DNA of 64,000 bases from assembly GCF_932294415.1 (NCBI RefSeq), contig NC_065543.1, forward strand, positions 30,523,530 to 30,587,529, given 5' to 3'. The first letter of the stretch is position 1; each line of letters starts with the position of its first letter. Origin of the DNA: Quercus robur. Its lineage: Eukaryota; Streptophyta; Magnoliopsida; Fagales; Fagaceae. A model generated the notes under the pieces. It was not told where the DNA came from, did not search any database, and saw only the letters and a list, made by a program, of their open reading frames with translations. Below are positions 60,015 through 64,000 of this stretch, piece after piece. A program made the translations under genes and the position numbers.

Positions 60015-61626
60015 GAGTTTGTTTGGATACCACTTATTTTACTGAAAACTGAAAACACTATAGCAAAATAATTTTTAAATGTGTGAATAGTGCCGTTGGA
60101 CCAATTTTTAATGAAAAAGTTGCTGAAAAAAAAAAGTTTGTGAGTTCCGTGAACAGTGTACGGGATCCACTAGTGTGACACCAAAGCCACAAAACGCTAA
60201 AAAAAAAAAAAAAAAAAAAAAAAAGGAAACGCATAGACGCAGACGTGTTTCTTTTCATCCGTATCCAAACCCAGCTTTAGTATGTGTTTGGATTCAGATG
60301 TTTTTGCCTAGTTTCCTTTTTTTTTTTTTTTTGAAACCAGGGCCTCTGTTCATAGGACATGAACAGTGCATTTAGGCAAATGAACAGTAACTCGTGCATG
60401 AATAGTAAATTTTTTATTATTTATTTTTTATTGTTTTCAGTTTTCAGCACAATAAGCGATATCCAAAAGAACCCTTAGTGTACGTTTCACATTGGCTTAA
60501 AAAGCCAGCTTTTTTTATTATTCAGTTTATTTTTGTTACTATTCATAGGTCCCACTGTACTTTTTGTTACTATTCATGGGTCCCACTGTATTATTCAACT
60601 ATCTTTTAGTTTTATCTATAGTACTTTCAGTAAAAAGTTTTCAGTTTTAGTTAAATAAGTAGTTCCCAAACAGACACTTAGGTTCCATTTGGAATTCGCT
60701 TATTTTGCTGAAACTGAAAATTTATTGTTGAAAGTACTGTAGATGAAAATAAAATTTAGTTGAAATAGTACAGTGAGACCCATAAATAGTATCAAAAAAT
60801 ACAATGAGACCCATGAATAGTAGCACAAATAAGCTGAATAGTAAAATAAGTTGATAAAAATCAGCTTATTTTTAGTACTATTCATAGGCCCCACTGCACT
60901 TTTTGGTATTATTCATGGGTTCTACAGTACTATTTCAGCTAACTTTTACTATTATCTATAGTACTTTCAGTAAAAAGTTTTCAGTTTCAGTAAAATAAAC
61001 GGATCCCAAATAGACCCTAAGTATCCGTTTGAGAACAGTTTATTTAGGTTGTGTTTACCATAAGCTTAAAAAGCCAATTTTTTTACTATTCAACTTATTT
61101 TTGCTATTATTCATGGGTCTCATTGCACTTTTTGGTACTATTCATGAGTCCTGCTGTACTATTTCAGCTAATTTTTACTTTTATCTACAGTATTTCTAGC
61201 AAAAAATTTTCAATTTCAGCAAAATAAGCAGATCCCAAATGGACTTTTAGCTGAAATTGAAATTTTTTTACTAAAAGTAATGTAGATAAAGGTAAAAGTT
61301 AACCGAAATAGTATAGTGGAATCCATAAATAGTACTAAAAAGTGAAGTGGGACCTATGAATAATAGTAAAAATAAGCTGAAATTTTCAGCTTGTCCCAAA
61401 CGGACACTTAGGGTCTATTTGGATACCACTTTTTGTTGAAAACTAAAAACACTGTAATAAAATAATTTTTAATTGTATAAATAGTGCTGTGGGACCCAAT
61501 TTTAAAATTATTTTTGCTGAAAAAAGTGCTAGTGGGTCCCGTGAACAGTGCACGTGACCCACACAAAACTATCGGGATAGCACAAACACAAACGTTGAGG
61601 ACAAAACGCTGTATCCAAACATGCAC
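60015..61626. mobile_element. Chain of seven PIF/Harbinger-like MITEs
   Basis: Approximate members: 60015-60276, 60280-60474, 60478-60677, 60681-61017, 61021-61407, 61047-61246 (nested in the previous one) and 61411-61626. Each begins with a GTTTGGATAC / GTTYCATTTGG / TCCGTTTGAG-type end and finishes with the inverse (TATCCAAAC, TCCCAAACAGACAC, TCCCAAATAGACCC). Neighbours are separated by a single TTA or TAA. Interiors share ACTATTCATRGGTCCCACTG and AGTACTTTCAGTAAAAAGTT modules, so most belong to one family. No coding capacity. Confidence 0.75.
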
Positions 61627-61629
61627 TTA

Positions 61630-61925
61630 ATACAGTGGATTTCTTTGTTGGAGTAGGTTACCTTTTGGTTTTTCATTTAGAAACATTTTCTGTTTGTTTT
61701 CCAGTTAATTACCATATGACTATTGCTTTACAATTTGGTGACTACTAATTATTCTATTTTAATTGATAAAACTTGATAAGACAATTGACATAATTGTATA
61801 TTAATCAAATAGTTTGTCGCATATTTGTTTTGGGGTCAAAACGGCCTTTTCAATTTTTAAAGTTTTGGGATGAAAATCTAAATTCATGCAAATTTGAGAG
61901 ACAAACATAATATTTTAGCCAATGT
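61630..61925. other. Upstream flank of the right segmental duplication copy
   Basis: Weakly similar, near 61850-61920, to 41920-41985 ahead of the left copy, suggesting that the duplication extends a little further left than its clear part. Confidence 0.35.
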
Positions 61926-62418
61926 TGTTAAAGATTAGAAACTAAACAGAGTATTCAAATTAAGCAAAGAAAATCAAAGAAAATACAAGAGACTTCAAGA
62001 ACTAGAGAGAGAATTTTCTGAGTAAGAGAGAAAATTCTTATTGCTCAAGTACTGTGATTACAAGAAGTGAATGAATTACAATGCACTACTTTACATTTAT
62101 ATTATGGATTACTACTCTACCATATTTGAGCGGGAAGATCACTAACTGCCTCTAACTACTTATAACAGATTTTCCTATTTACACGCTTCCAATAACAATT
62201 AGCCATCTGTCCACTAATAACTCAACCAACTCTCTCATATGCATTTCACATGCTGCACTTAACCTTTTAATACTACAAGTAGCTTTCTCAGCAAAACACC
62301 AATACTACTGTCGTTTAGACTCATTGTCTTCTTTTGTACTTTAGTCTTCTTTACACGTGCCTTGCTATCTTTCTTCACCACTACTTCACTTTTACTCTTT
62401 TGATCATGCTTCTTAACA
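61926..62418. mobile_element. Solo LTR, probably Copia, 493 bp
   Basis: Starts TGTTAAAGATTAG and ends GCTTCTTAACA, with target duplication AATGT on both sides (61921-61925 and 62419-62423). The left copy of the segmental duplication lacks it, so it was inserted after the duplication. Confidence 0.78.
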
Positions 62419-62423
62419 AATGT

Positions 62424-64000
62424 TCATTTTATTTATAGATACAAGAGAAGATTTAGATAAATATACAATAGCAACAATTAAAAAGTGCAAAAGAGTCGAA
62501 TACAAATTTAAATACAAAAATAACACTTTGCTAGAGAGAGAGAGAGAGAGAGAGAGTTGCACGTACCAGAAATTTTTGGGATGCAAATGGAAGAGAAATG
62601 AGGCATTGGTGTCCATGCGAAGCTTGTCAAGCAAACAGTAACTGCTTTTACCTCAATTTCGTTGCCTTTTCAACCTTGAGCTTTGCTTTAGAACTTTTAT
62701 ATCATTTACTCATTTTCGTGGATTTGGATTCTCCAATTTTGAACTCACAATTGAAGCTATTATTGAACAGTCTTGCAAAAAACATCCTAATTCTTTGAAG
62801 CTTTTATGGAACTACAAAAGACACCAAAAATTACGTCTTTGACTAAACCTAGGTTGAATCCAAACAACATCCTAATTCCTAGATTGAATATACCATTGTT
62901 CTTTGGAGTCCACGAGTTGCGGTTCCAAACCAAACGTAGTCATCTCTCTGACTAAACAATAATAAAATTTTATTGATCTTAGAAAAATGAAAACTAAGTA
63001 TAAAAATACGGGTTTCAACCCCTATCTCAAGGTCAATGGAGATGTGTCCCATACTGACTGTGTGACTGTAACTTCCGGGTTCATCACCTATTCGTGCCAC
63101 TGGCATTTCTCACAACTACCAGCTTAGCAATTGATGACTAATTTATAAAAGCTCGTGACTTATATGGGATAGTCTTAAAACGACCCACTTTGAGGGCTAA
63201 CAATTTGTCAAAGTCATCCTAGTAGCAACCGTGAGAAACGACACGTAGTTACAGAAACAAGCAAAGAGCTAGACTGCAAGTATATTTGATAAGAGGTTTA
63301 CGAATTAATTATATGGTATAATGAAATTAAAGATGTAGAGGACAAAGTAACAAACACATAATAGAAAAGCAACCAGATCCATAATTTGAGTGCCTACGTA
63401 CATTTTTTGCTTGTGCCTCTAGAAGAGAGTGAACATATAGAAGCTAGCAGAAAAAAAAAAGTGCAATAAATGGTTTAACTACATATACTTATCAGTGTCT
63501 TAATATTACACCTAATAGCTTAAATAAGATATCTACTATCAAACTAATGTATTTTGGGATCATTTCAGAACAAGTAATTTTTTTTTTTTTTCTGATAATT
63601 CAATAGTTGGTGAGAGGGAATTTAAATCAAAATGTTTTCATTAAAAACACAAGAAACTCTTGTCGAACAAGTGTGTAGTTATAATTATTAGTGATTCAGC
63701 TCAAGGTCGAACAGACAACGAGACAAAGATAGAGTGCAAGAGACTGTTCACTTGACAAGGGTGGCATGGAAACCACTCGCCGAATGAAAAACCAGTACAC
63801 CTTGGAGCAATTATTCAGCTGCATATCAAAAGCAGACTGACAGAGAGATTTCTTCATAGCTATTGAAAAGAAAAGGTGATTATCAGTGAGGGTAGTAACG
63901 TGTTAAGTTCAAGGAGGCCATGTCTTTGTTAAGCTACCACAAGCTCGATCTTATAACTCGTGTATCACAGAAGTAGCTTTGACTTACAGATAGATATGCA
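62424..64000. repeat. Segmental duplication, right copy, running off the window
   Basis: Direct copy of 41988-43620, about 20.3 kb away. It keeps the same order of landmarks up to the window end (GTTCAAGGAGGCCATGT at 63906, matching 43537). It differs by small indels and a few larger ones. No confident gene in either copy. Confidence 0.8.

Overview
The window is nuclear DNA of a flowering plant. Evidence: GT-AG introns, two recognisable plant genes, AT-rich intergenic DNA and a dense load of LTR retrotransposon remains, Helitrons, MULEs, a CACTA element, hAT elements and TTA/TAA-flanked MITEs. A woody eudicot, perhaps Fagaceae (oak, chestnut, beech), is my guess from the look of the repeat families. 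No search was run, so this is not proven.

Only two host genes look intact. At the left (811-3469, + strand) is a two-exon gene for a SPARK-type, cysteine-rich, GPI-anchored cell-surface protein of the At4g28100 kind. Near the middle (31163-33219, + strand) is a four-exon PEBP gene, MOTHER OF FT AND TFL1 (MFT), a regulator of seed germination. Its exons are 195, 62, 41 and 221 nt. A G-box/ABRE and an RY element sit just upstream of its TATA box. Broken host-type sequences are an RPA1-like single-strand DNA-binding protein pseudogene (6790-8459), an unidentified gene fragment (34311-34708, - strand), and a piece of the sterol reductase gene DWF5 carried inside a MULE (47581-47679).

The rest is mobile DNA. 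From 11.7 to 17.6 kb lies a young, structurally whole, non-autonomous LTR element (LTRs of 619 bp, TSD ATATG). It carries a 15-copy array of an 81-bp repeat. A relative on the other strand (35.2-39.4 kb; LTRs of 677 bp, TSD TATAA) carries about 14 copies of the same repeat at 79 bp. A related solo LTR (22875-23633) sits inside a Helitron (22700-24885), which in turn lies inside a CACTA-like element (about 19.0-28.5 kb). The right half of that CACTA element holds a roughly 2-kb array of 26-bp units that changes strand polarity at its centre. The stretch 44.8-53.9 kb is a nest: a hAT element, a Copia-like solo LTR, a MULE inside a MULE, and a Helitron holding a 2.6-kb solo LTR that itself holds a hAT MITE. 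At 55.8-59.4 kb is a 3.6-kb solo LTR of probable Tat/Ogre type. From 60.0 to 61.6 kb seven MITEs lie end to end, sharing single TTA/TAA target sites. Two diverged direct copies of one host segment (about 42.0-43.6 kb and 62.4-64.0 kb) flank the right-hand repeat zone.

No tRNA, rRNA or CRISPR was seen. The two host genes belong to unrelated pathways and nothing links them functionally. The strongest candidates for something undescribed are the shared 79-81-bp repeat module of the LTR family, the polarity-switching satellite in the CACTA element, the MITE chain and the DWF5-carrying MULE.
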